Assembly (NCBI GenBank): GCA_016788945.1
Contig: JAEUSA010000298.1
Location: forward strand, 1 to 7,164
Source of the DNA: Leptospiraceae bacterium
GTDB lineage: Bacteria; Spirochaetota; Leptospiria; Turneriellales; Turneriellaceae
Length of the DNA: 7,164 nucleotides
Direction: 5' to 3'
The position numbers and the translations under genes were made by a program. The stretch's first letter is position 1; every line of letters begins with the position of its first letter. The notes below the pieces were generated by a model. That model made no database searches. It was not told where the DNA came from and saw only the letters and a list, made by a program, of their open reading frames with translations. Shown here one piece after another: positions 1-6,379 of this stretch.

Positions 1-404
1 TTCATTAGAGGAATTTCGAGCATTAAGGTGTCCGCGGTCAGCTTCTTGATCTGGTAGAAAATCGTGCCCTGAGGCCCCTTGGCGCCGGCGGGGGTCTCGG
101 GTGTTGGCTTGTTTTCTGTGTGGATGTTCAGGCCTTTCTCGTTAAACTTCCAGTCGGCCGCGACGACTTCCGGGTCGGTTGTGGTCATCGCGCCATCTTC
201 GGCGAACGTGAAAACGAGCGCGCCGCCGGTCATCTTACTATTGAGGCCTTCGGTCATGTCCTTACCTTTGACCATTGCTTTTTCCAGAGTCCACTGCTTG
301 CCGAACAGATCGGCAAAATTCTTGGGTTTCTTCGCTGCCTTGGGCGCGGCGCTGATGCTACCGGCGGTAATCAGTGCCGCCAGTGCCAGTTGCAGAATTT
401 TCAT
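1..404 (-). CDS. Exported lipocalin-like protein, 3' end outside window
   Basis: The minus strand is open from an ATG at 404-402 to the window edge, giving 134 codons without a stop. The first 20 residues form a clear signal peptide (MKILQLALAALITAGSISAA, then PKAAKK), so the product is probably periplasmic or surface-associated. The mature part has the pattern of small lipocalin-like domains: a W after an F/L-G stretch near the start (FADLFGKQWTLEKA), an aromatic-rich strand followed by a polar turn (ALVFTFAEDGAMTTTD), a W-K strand (AADWKFNEKGLNI) and a late strand (TIFYQIKKLTADTLMLEI). The family assignment rests on this pattern alone. The ribosome binding site AAGGAG (415-410) sits 5 bases before the ATG and overlaps the stop codon of the monooxygenase gene upstream, so translation is probably coupled. 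Ligand and function are unknown. It could also be an unrelated small beta-rich secreted protein. Confidence 0.75.
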   Translation of the reverse strand, partial: MKILQLALAALITAGSISAAPKAAKKPKNFADLFGKQWTLEKAMVKGKDMTEGLNSKMTGGALVFTFAEDGAMTTTDPEVVAADWKFNEKGLNIHTENKPTPETPAGAKGPQGTIFYQIKKLTADTLMLEIPLM

Positions 405-413
405 AGAGTCTCC

Positions 414-1886
414 TTACGCGCTTTTTACGCTATAGTCGTCGAGTTCGAACTTGCGAACGCTCAGTACATAGTCAGTCGCGAAACCCGGATATAACGTGGT
501 ATTGCGGCCATCTTTCGTGTAGTACCAGCTGTTGCCGCCGGCACCCCAAGTGGTTCTTGCCATTTTTTTGGCGAGCTCGTGGTTAAACTCTTCTTGCTTA
601 TCTTCACGCACGCTGAGATAACCGATATGATTTTTCTGACAGCGCTGTATCGCCTGAACAATGTATTCCTGCTGTGCTTCGACATAAACAAGAACCGAAG
701 TGTGCCCTGGGCCGGTGTTCGGGCCCATCAGCGTGAACAGGTTCGGAAAACCGGCAATGGTCACGCCTTTATAAGCTTTAGCTCCCTCGGCCCAATAGCT
801 GTTCAGGTCGCGCCCTTTGATACCGGTGAGCGGAAACGGAAAACCTTCGGACGGTGATTTATATCCCGTGGCCCAAATGATGATATCGACCTGGTATTCT
901 TTGCCGTCGGCGACGATGCCGTTTTCTGTCAGCGCCTCGACGCCATGGTTGACGAGTTCTACATTCGATTGCGCGAGTGCCGGGTACCAATCGTTGGAAA
1001 TCAGCATGCGCGTACGGCCGAGACGGTAATTCGGTGTGACCTTGCGTCTGAGCTCTGGATCCTGAATCGCTTTTTCCATGTGCCGGCGCGAGATGCGCTC
1101 TAAAAGGTCAGTCATCGGAGTATCCCAGACGATCGCCGTCGCCAAAAGTTCCGTCAGGCCATAAATCACCGCACGCCTGACTTTCTGCGTGAACGGCAGA
1201 TAACGATACACCATTTTTTCGAGTTCGCTGTATTCGTAGTCGGCTTTCGGCACAATCCATGACGGTGTGCGTTGAAACACTTTGAGTTCTTTGACGAGGG
1301 GCTGCACGGCAGGTACTACCTGAATCGCACTCGCGCCACTGCCGACGACAGCCACACGTTTGCCCCTGAGATCAATTTTGTTATCCCACTTGGCAGTGTG
1401 TGCCATGATGCCCTTGAATTTCTTCACCCCGGGCACATCTGGTATGCGCGATTCGGCAAAAGGTCCCATGGCGCCCACGACAAAGCGCGCAGTGAGGATT
1501 TCTCCCTTATTAGTCTTTGCCTGCCAAAGGTTGTTGGCCTCGTCGAAATGTGCCTCGACAACTTTCGTATTGAAGCGTATCTTCGGCCTCAGATTGTATT
1601 TATCCGCAATTCCCACGATATACTGTTGTATTTCCCCCGAATCAGAAAACATGCGCGTCCAGTTGGGGTTTTGTTCGAATGAATAGGAGTAAAGATGGTT
1701 GGGAACATCGACCGCCGCACCCGGGTACTTGCTGTCGCGCCATGTGCCGCCGACTTCGTCTGCGGCTTCGAGAATGACAAAGTCTTCAATGCCCGCATCT
1801 TTTAGTTTCTTCGCCATGCCGAGGCCGCTGAAACCTGCGCCGATGATCGCGACCAGAGCATCCGCCTTTATTTTTTCCGTTGCCAT
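414..1886 (-). CDS. Type I Baeyer-Villiger-type flavin monooxygenase
   Basis: This gene encodes a 490-residue FAD- and NADPH-dependent monooxygenase, predicted cytosolic. Enzymes of this class insert oxygen next to a carbonyl to make esters or lactones, or oxidise heteroatoms. Visible motifs in order: FAD Rossmann GAGFSG (16-21), the BVMO motif GGTWRDSKYPGAAVD (46-60), the BVMO fingerprint FKGIMAHTAKWD (157-168, fitting FxGxxxHxxxW[P/D]), the NADPH Rossmann GSGASA (182-187) and an ATGY motif (IIWATGYKS) near residue 355. Length is close to that of bacterial family members (about 500). A longer reading frame begins at 1937, but I chose the ATG at 1886-1884 because GGAGG lies 5 bases upstream and the Rossmann strand follows directly; the extra 17 residues (MYWTPHNGVQ...) look non-coding. 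The stop TAA overlaps the ribosome binding site of the downstream lipocalin-like gene. The substrate cannot be read from sequence. An N-hydroxylating or simple FMO role is less likely given both BVMO motifs. Confidence 0.9.
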   Translation of the reverse strand: MATEKIKADALVAIIGAGFSGLGMAKKLKDAGIEDFVILEAADEVGGTWRDSKYPGAAVDVPNHLYSYSFEQNPNWTRMFSDSGEIQQYIVGIADKYNLRPKIRFNTKVVEAHFDEANNLWQAKTNKGEILTARFVVGAMGPFAESRIPDVPGVKKFKGIMAHTAKWDNKIDLRGKRVAVVGSGASAIQVVPAVQPLVKELKVFQRTPSWIVPKADYEYSELEKMVYRYLPFTQKVRRAVIYGLTELLATAIVWDTPMTDLLERISRRHMEKAIQDPELRRKVTPNYRLGRTRMLISNDWYPALAQSNVELVNHGVEALTENGIVADGKEYQVDIIIWATGYKSPSEGFPFPLTGIKGRDLNSYWAEGAKAYKGVTIAGFPNLFTLMGPNTGPGHTSVLVYVEAQQEYIVQAIQRCQKNHIGYLSVREDKQEEFNHELAKKMARTTWGAGGNSWYYTKDGRNTTLYPGFATDYVLSVRKFELDDYSVKSA

Positions 1887-1889
1887 AAG

Positions 1890-1904
1890 ATCCTCCACAA
1901 GGAT
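1890..1904 (-). promoter_or_regulatory. Small hairpin overlapping the monooxygenase ribosome binding site
   Basis: In the mRNA, ATCCT and AGGAT form a perfect 5-bp stem with the loop TGTGG. The ribosome binding site GGAGG (complement of 1892-1896) lies half in the loop and half in the 3' arm, 5 bases before the ATG. The stem is short and probably weak, so modulation of initiation is only a possibility. Confidence 0.3.
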
Positions 1905-1911
1905 ATTCTGT

Positions 1912-1928
1912 ACGCCGTTGTGCGGCGT
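1912..1928 (-). promoter_or_regulatory. Perfect 6-bp inverted repeat in the monooxygenase leader
   Basis: ACGCCG and CGGCGT flank the 5-base spacer TTGTG, giving a perfect 6-bp stem rich in GC. If the promoter proposed at 1935-1963 is right, the transcript would start close to base 1928, so this hairpin would form the 5' end of the monooxygenase mRNA. It could stabilise the transcript or, at DNA level, be a protein-binding site. Confidence 0.4.
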
Positions 1929-1934
1929 CCAATA

Positions 1935-1963
1935 CATATAAAAAGACCCTATTATCCTGTAAA
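1935..1963 (-). promoter_or_regulatory. Candidate sigma70-type promoter of the monooxygenase unit
   Basis: On the minus strand TTTACA (1963-1958, 5 of 6 to TTGACA) is followed after 17 bases by TATATG (1940-1935, 4 of 6 to TATAAT). A start site near 1928 and a leader of about 40 bases would result. Spacing is ideal but the -10 box is mediocre. A GATAAT lies in the spacer without a well-placed -35. Confidence 0.35.
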
Positions 1964-1971
1964 GTCCAAAA

Positions 1972-1987
1972 GTGAATACTTGTTCAC
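1972..1987. promoter_or_regulatory. Palindromic operator candidate, divergent intergenic region
   Basis: GTGAA and TTCAC are inverted around 6 bases (GTGAATACTTGTTCAC), and 12 of 16 positions are symmetric. Size and form resemble binding sites of small dimeric repressors such as the TetR family. It lies just upstream of the proposed monooxygenase -35 box. No regulator gene is present in the window. Confidence 0.35.
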
Positions 1988-2003
1988 CTTTGAGTCGCCC
2001 ATG

Positions 2004-2032
2004 AGCTATGTCAGCCGCGGAATTCCATAGCT
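2004..2032. repeat. 7-bp inverted repeat with 15-base spacer
   Basis: AGCTATG (2004-2010) and CATAGCT (2026-2032) are perfect inverted copies, 22 bases centre to centre, about two helical turns, with the arms on the same DNA face. A second, overlapping pair is TATGTCA (2007-2013) and TGACATA (2050-2056), the latter lying in the candidate -10 region of the barrel gene. This arrangement suits a DNA-binding regulator, but chance cannot be excluded. Confidence 0.35.
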
Positions 2033-2049
2033 AAGACAATGTTTAAATG

Positions 2050-2058
2050 TGACATAAT
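2050..2058 (+). promoter_or_regulatory. Candidate extended -10 promoter of the barrel gene
   Basis: TGACATAAT fits the extended -10 form TGnTATAAT with one mismatch. No convincing -35 box is found at the usual distance, which extended -10 promoters can tolerate. A start near 2065 would leave a leader of about 70 bases before the ATG at 2135. Confidence 0.35.
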
Positions 2059-2134
2059 ACCGGCGGTTGCGTGCATAATTTGCCGGCCACCCTGTTTTTG
2101 CTCGACTGCGTGGCGGGGGAGGATCAGGTGGTCT

Positions 2135-2923
2135 ATGCGCCGCCGCGGCCAGTGGAGTAGATTATGTCTCATAACCATCGCCATTGTGGCGCCGGTTGGG
2201 CTGACGGCGCACGGCGTTATGGAGGTTGTCGGCGGGCCGGGTGTTCTGAGCACTAACGTTAAGCATAAGAATTTCGATTCCGTTGCCGGCAGCACGAAGG
2301 CAGAGACGATGAATGCTCTGGCGATGACGCCCGCAATACAGGTTGGCCTCCGCATTTTATCGTATAGCGAGGCGGGGCCCGGCCAGTTTATCATCGGTGG
2401 TGAACTCAACGGCCTTTTTGCGCACCCCTCTGGTTCGAGCGATTGGCGCTTCTCGCAGTATGACAGCAAAGACAAGCTCACCGCCGAAACGATTCAGGCG
2501 TCCTCCTCGGCGAATACACCCTCCTTTAATTCCGTTCGCGGCCTGTTTCATTTAGGCTACAGTGTTCCAGCGGCCCATTGGATCGCGATCGACATCGGCG
2601 CTATGGTGGGGTTGGGGATGAGTGAGGCAAAATACGTCTTTCAATCGCCGTATACACTGCCTCTTTCCAACGGCAAATCTGACGGTGCTTCAGGTATTGG
2701 CGTGCAGGCAGGTTTGCGTGTCGCGTTGCAGTTTTTTCCGCAGAGCGCTGTGGCATTGGGCTTAGAATACCGGTTGATGGCTGACGCTTTCGGCAGTTTC
2801 TTCTCGTTTATGCCATTTATCCAGAGCAATTCAGAGGTTGTGACAACGACGGGGCATCAGTTTCTGCTTTCAGCGGGTTTCCGTTTCGGCAGAGAGCCTG
2901 CACGCCCGCCAACCGGCGGTTAG
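2135..2923 (+). CDS. Exported, probable outer-membrane beta-barrel protein
   Basis: I do not recognise a named family. The chosen ATG gives 262 residues starting with a textbook export signal: a basic N-terminus (MRRRGQWSR), a hydrophobic core (LCLITIAIVAPVGL) and likely cleavage around LTAHG. The open frame extends upstream to 2039, but that stretch (with CIICRPPCFC) does not look like protein, and AGGTGG (2126-2131) gives a ribosome binding site before 2135. The mature part alternates polar and hydrophobic residues in several strands (AIQVGLRILSYS, GQFIIGGELNGLF, VRGLFHLGYSV, HWIAIDIGAMVGLGMS, GIGVQAGLRVALQFF, AVALGLEYRLMA, HQFLLSAGFRFG), as in small outer-membrane barrels of about eight strands. 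The final strand ends in FRF, but an 11-residue tail rich in P, G and R (GREPARPPTGG) follows, so the barrel signal is not at the very C-terminus. It is transcribed divergently from the monooxygenase unit and is probably its own unit. Confidence 0.75.
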   Translation: MRRRGQWSRLCLITIAIVAPVGLTAHGVMEVVGGPGVLSTNVKHKNFDSVAGSTKAETMNALAMTPAIQVGLRILSYSEAGPGQFIIGGELNGLFAHPSGSSDWRFSQYDSKDKLTAETIQASSSANTPSFNSVRGLFHLGYSVPAAHWIAIDIGAMVGLGMSEAKYVFQSPYTLPLSNGKSDGASGIGVQAGLRVALQFFPQSAVALGLEYRLMADAFGSFFSFMPFIQSNSEVVTTTGHQFLLSAGFRFGREPARPPTGG

Positions 2924-2933
2924 CCTCGTGAGC

Positions 2934-2956
2934 ACTCCGCGCTATGAGCGTGGGGT
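2934..2956 (+). terminator. Stem-loop after the barrel gene, possible terminator
   Basis: ACTCCGCGCT and AGCGTGGGGT pair over 10 bp (two G-U) around the 3-base loop ATG, 10 bases after the TAG stop. No U-run follows, so it is not a classical intrinsic terminator. It may end the transcript in another way or protect its 3' end. Confidence 0.35.
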
Positions 2957-3089
2957 TATGTCGCATGAGCTACCTTGCGTGTGAGGAAAGGTTAAGTGCC
3001 ATAAATTCGATTTTTATTGTCACCATGACGCAATTTCAAAAACTGACTGCCTGTACTTGGTGGCTTGGCTAAGTGTTGGCCGGGTCTGG

Positions 3090-3118
3090 ATTACAAAACC
3101 AGTGCGAACTTTTATGAT
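3090..3118 (+). promoter_or_regulatory. Candidate sigma70-type promoter of the tuf-S10 operon
   Basis: ATTACA (3090-3095, 4 of 6 to TTGACA) and TATGAT (3113-3118, 5 of 6 to TATAAT) are separated by exactly 17 bases. The predicted start is close to 3123-3126, about 90 bases before the tuf ATG and right at the base of the leader stem-loop. In the rest of the 291-base gap (2957-3089) I see only AT-rich tracts near 3001-3018, three TTGG copies at about 3058-3079, and no gene. Confidence 0.5.
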
Positions 3119-3122
3119 TTGA

Positions 3123-3192
3123 GGCTTTGTCGTGCAGACGGCCCATGCGAATTTGCAAAAAATTCGCCGAGGGTGCAGTGTGCGGCAGAGCC
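3123..3192 (+). promoter_or_regulatory. Long folded leader RNA of the tuf-S10 transcript
   Basis: Bases 3123-3136 can pair with 3179-3192 over 14 consecutive positions, 4 of them G-U. Inside, GCCC (3141-3144) pairs with GGGT (3171-3174), and at the tip GCGAATTT (3147-3154) pairs perfectly with AAATTCGC (3160-3167) around the loop GCAAA. The three stacked stems are separated by small internal loops. The element begins where transcription should start and ends 9 bases before the tuf ribosome binding site. The G-U pairs would be A-C mismatches if the opposite strand were transcribed, so the fold favours an RNA made from this strand. No known riboswitch or ribosomal-protein leader family is recognised. 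Confidence 0.6.
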
Positions 3193-3201
3193 CGAAATAT
3201 T

Positions 3202-3207
3202 GAGGAG
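3202..3207 (+). promoter_or_regulatory. Strong ribosome binding site of tuf
   Basis: GAGGAG lies 7 bases before the tuf ATG and immediately beyond the leader stem-loop, in a stretch that should be single-stranded. It fixes the start of EF-Tu. Confidence 0.75.
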
Positions 3208-3214
3208 AACGTAA

Positions 3215-4420
<1,206 letters not shown>

Positions 4421-4426
4421 CAGCAA

Positions 4427-4735
4427 ATGGCCGCTCAGAAGATACGCGTAAAACTCAAGTCGTTCGACCAGCGGCTGCTTGACCAGTCGACCGGTGACAT
4501 CGTTGGTACAGTGCAGCGGACCCGCGCGAAAATCGCGGGCCCGGTGCCTCTGCCGACAAAAATCGAGAAGTTTACAGTTCTCCGTTCGACGTTCGTCTAT
4601 AAAGATTCGCGCGATCAGTACGAAATGCGCACGCATTCACGACTGATCGACATTCTTGAACCAACAGAAGACACCATCGACGCGCTGATGAAGCTACAGC
4701 TTCCAGCGGGTGTGATGGTCTATATCAAATCGTAA
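4427..4735 (+). CDS. rpsJ: 30S ribosomal protein S10 (NusE)
   Basis: S10 is a 30S head protein and, as NusE, a partner of NusB in transcription antitermination. The 102 residues align to E. coli S10 without gaps: [10 protein letters not shown] (13-22), [15 protein letters not shown] (38-52), [14 protein letters not shown] and [19 protein letters not shown]. Several normally conserved positions differ: Q15 for His in FDH, R33 for Gly in RTGA, and T55-F56-V57-Y58 where most bacteria have P-H-V-N. The last group lies at the tip of the long loop near the tetracycline site of 16S rRNA. The start is fixed by homology. There is no purine-rich ribosome binding site in front (only weak GAG in the end of tuf), and the gap to tuf is 6 bases, so translation probably depends on ribosomes finishing tuf. 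Confidence 0.98.
   Translation: MAAQKIRVKLKSFDQRLLDQSTGDIVGTVQRTRAKIAGPVPLPTKIEKFTVLRSTFVYKDSRDQYEMRTHSRLIDILEPTEDTIDALMKLQLPAGVMVYIKS
4518..4542 (+). other. GC-rich hairpin inside rpsJ
   Basis: CCCGCG (4521-4526) and CGCGGG (4534-4539) are perfect inverted copies around 7 bases, with two further G-C pairs outside one mismatch. The stem includes the codon for the unusual R33. It may be a by-product of the amino-acid and codon choice. Confidence 0.3.
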
Positions 4736-4747
4736 TAGGATTCACAA

Positions 4748-5374
4748 ATGCAAAAGGGCCTCCTCGCTAAAAAAATCGGTATGCTCAGCGTCTGGAACGA
4801 CGCCGGAGAGCAGGTTGCAGTCACCGCGGTACAGGCCGGCCCGTGCCCCGTTCTGCAAGTGAAAACGAAAGAAAAAGACGGCTACTCAGCTGTTCAGATC
4901 GGCTTCGGTGAAATTGCAGAAAAGGCAGTGGCAAAATCAACCAAAGGCCATCAGAAGACAGCCAAAGAAAAAACCGGAAAATTTGTTCGCGAAGCGATAG
5001 AGCTGCGCGATTATGCAACGGACAAACAGGCGGGCGATGCGCTCACTTGTGATCTGTTTCAGGCCGGTGAAAAAATCTTCGTAACCGGCACCAGCAAAGG
5101 TAAAGGTTTTGCCGGCGTCGTTAAGCGCTACAATTTTGGTGGCGGTCGTATGACGCACGGTTCAAAATTTCACCGCGCACCCGGTTCAATCGGTAACCGT
5201 AAGATCCCCGGCGAAGTACAAAAAGGCAAAAGAATGCCCGGTCACAAGGGCGCAAAAAGCGCAACTGTCCGCAACGTAGAAGTATTTCGCGTGCTGAGCG
5301 ACGAAAATGTAGTACTGCTCAAGGGAGCAATTCCGGGGCCGAAGGGTGCTACGGTATTTCTGTACCAAAACTAA
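4748..5374 (+). CDS. rplC: 50S ribosomal protein L3
   Basis: L3 is an early-assembly 50S protein whose long loop reaches towards the peptidyl-transferase centre. The 208-residue length matches the family (E. coli 209). Recognisable segments are KGLLAKKIGM at the start, GPCPVLQVKTKEKDGYSAVQIGF (31-53), VTGTSKGKGFAGVVKR (around 109-124), THGSKFHRAPGSIG (137-150 region), GKRMPGHKGAKSATVRN and the LLKGAIPGP end. Where E. coli has the PrmB-methylated Gln150 (GSIGQNQTPG), this protein reads GSIGNRKIPG, so that methylation site is absent, as in many bacteria. AGGA (4737-4740) lies 7 bases before the ATG, directly after the rpsJ stop. The 12-base gap indicates co-transcription. Confidence 0.98.
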   Translation: MQKGLLAKKIGMLSVWNDAGEQVAVTAVQAGPCPVLQVKTKEKDGYSAVQIGFGEIAEKAVAKSTKGHQKTAKEKTGKFVREAIELRDYATDKQAGDALTCDLFQAGEKIFVTGTSKGKGFAGVVKRYNFGGGRMTHGSKFHRAPGSIGNRKIPGEVQKGKRMPGHKGAKSATVRNVEVFRVLSDENVVLLKGAIPGPKGATVFLYQN

Positions 5375-5383
5375 GGATTAACA

Positions 5384-6079
5384 ATGGCATCGCTCAAAAT
5401 TTATTCCAATTCAGGTTCGGGAGCCGGCGAAGCGCCGATCTCTGACAAGATTGCATCCCTCAAGGTAAACAAGCACCTGATCTGGGAAGTTATCAAGGCA
5501 GAACAGGCAAACGCACGCCAGGGTACGCATAAGACCAAAACCAAGGCGGAAGTTTCCGGTGGCGGCAAAAAGCCATGGAAACAAAAAGGTACGGGCAATG
5601 CGCGCCAGGGTTCTACCCGTTCGCCGCAGTGGCGCCACGGTGGTATCGTGTTTGGTCCGCTGCCGCGCAGCTATGCAGACAGCATTTCACGCCAGAAGAA
5701 GCAGGTGGGTGTAGCGCACATTCTTGCGCAGAAAGTGCAGGATAAAAAAGTCGCGGTATACGATGGCCTGAATCTTGACAAACCTTCTGCTAAGGCAGCA
5801 TTTCAAGCTATCAGCAAGATTGCGGCCGGTGCCAAATTGCAAACTGAAGGCCGTGAGAAGAAAAAACTGCGCGCTAACAGCAACAAAGCCCGCCACTCGA
5901 TCGCGGTCATCATGTCTTCTGCTGAAACGAAAGATGCCAAGTCACTGCGCAACATTCCGTGGGTGAAGCCGCTCAGTTCATCACGTATCGCGGCCACGTC
6001 TCTTTTTTACAATGCGGGTCTGGTAATCAGCAAAGCTGCGTTGCAAGAACTCGACAAGAAGTTCTCAGCGGTGCTATAG
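5384..6079 (+). CDS. rplD: 50S ribosomal protein L4, with extra basic segment
   Basis: L4 helps assemble the 50S subunit, and its extended loop lines the peptide exit-tunnel constriction. In E. coli it also represses the S10 operon by binding its leader. Core motifs are ARQGTHKTKTKAEVSGGGKK (44-63), PWKQKGTGNARQGSTRSPQW (64-83) and the C-terminal NIPWVK...YNAGLVISKAAL. The product has 231 residues against about 201-210 in most bacteria. The extra length is largely a lysine/arginine-rich stretch at about 148-171 (AGAKLQTEGREKKKLRANSN and on), which is missing from E. coli L4. In the loop, N72 replaces the usual Arg of KGTGRARxG (E. coli R67), while K68 (E. coli K63) is kept. The ribosome binding site AAGGA overlaps the rplC stop and precedes the ATG by 6 bases. 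Confidence 0.97.
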   Translation: MASLKIYSNSGSGAGEAPISDKIASLKVNKHLIWEVIKAEQANARQGTHKTKTKAEVSGGGKKPWKQKGTGNARQGSTRSPQWRHGGIVFGPLPRSYADSISRQKKQVGVAHILAQKVQDKKVAVYDGLNLDKPSAKAAFQAISKIAAGAKLQTEGREKKKLRANSNKARHSIAVIMSSAETKDAKSLRNIPWVKPLSSSRIAATSLFYNAGLVISKAALQELDKKFSAVL

Positions 6080-6086
6080 AGGAAAT

Positions 6087-6371
6087 ATGAATCTGTATGA
6101 TGTAATTAAAAAGCCGCTCGTGTCTGAAAAGGCCGAGGCACTGCGTGCGCAGAATTGTTATGTGTTCGAAGTTGATATCAACGCGAACAAGACTCTCGTC
6201 GCGCAGGCAATCCGCAAAATTTTCGGCGTAACGCCCGTGAAGGTGAATACGCTGGTGAGCCGTTCTGATGCAAAGGCAAACCGCTACAATGTCGGTTTCA
6301 CACGCCGCCGCAAAAAAGCCTACGTGTACCTCGGCAAGAACGACAAAATTGCTCTGTTTGAAGGAGTATAA
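6087..6371 (+). CDS. rplW: 50S ribosomal protein L23
   Basis: L23 sits at the exit of the peptide tunnel and docks trigger factor and SRP. The 94-residue product is of normal length. It shows [16 protein letters not shown] (4-19), with E14 aligned to E. coli E18, the trigger-factor contact, then [35 protein letters not shown] and [20 protein letters not shown]. No odd residue stands out. The GAGGAA ribosome binding site follows directly on the rplD TAG stop (7-base gap), so the gene is coupled to rplD. Confidence 0.98.
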   Translation: MNLYDVIKKPLVSEKAEALRAQNCYVFEVDINANKTLVAQAIRKIFGVTPVKVNTLVSRSDAKANRYNVGFTRRRKKAYVYLGKNDKIALFEGV

Positions 6372-6379
6372 GAGGATTT

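Noticed and set aside
1272..1682. Open frame of 136 codons on the plus strand inside the monooxygenase gene
   Set aside because: It lies wholly antisense to a gene with clear family motifs, and its translation shows no recognisable motif or ribosome binding site.
1887..1937. Upstream extension of the monooxygenase to an ATG at 1937
   Set aside because: The 17 extra residues overlap the hairpin and leader. GGAGG is placed correctly only for the ATG at 1886-1884.
2039..2134. Upstream extension of the barrel protein to an ATG at 2039
   Set aside because: The extra 32 residues (MFKCDIIPAVACIICRPPCF and on) lack protein-like character. A proper signal peptide begins at the ATG at 2135, and a promoter-like TGACATAAT falls inside the extension.
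2011..2481. Minus-strand open frame of 156 codons over the barrel gene
   Set aside because: It is antisense to the barrel gene's signal peptide and first strands, and it has no convincing start region or motif.
2957..3122. A tRNA gene upstream of tuf, as found in some bacteria
   Set aside because: I found no cloverleaf: no TTCGANNC-type T-arm paired with a matching acceptor stem, and no CCA end.
5211..5240. Loss of the PrmB-methylated glutamine of L3 as a special trait
   Set aside because: Many bacteria lack Gln at this place in L3, so the K seen here is not remarkable.
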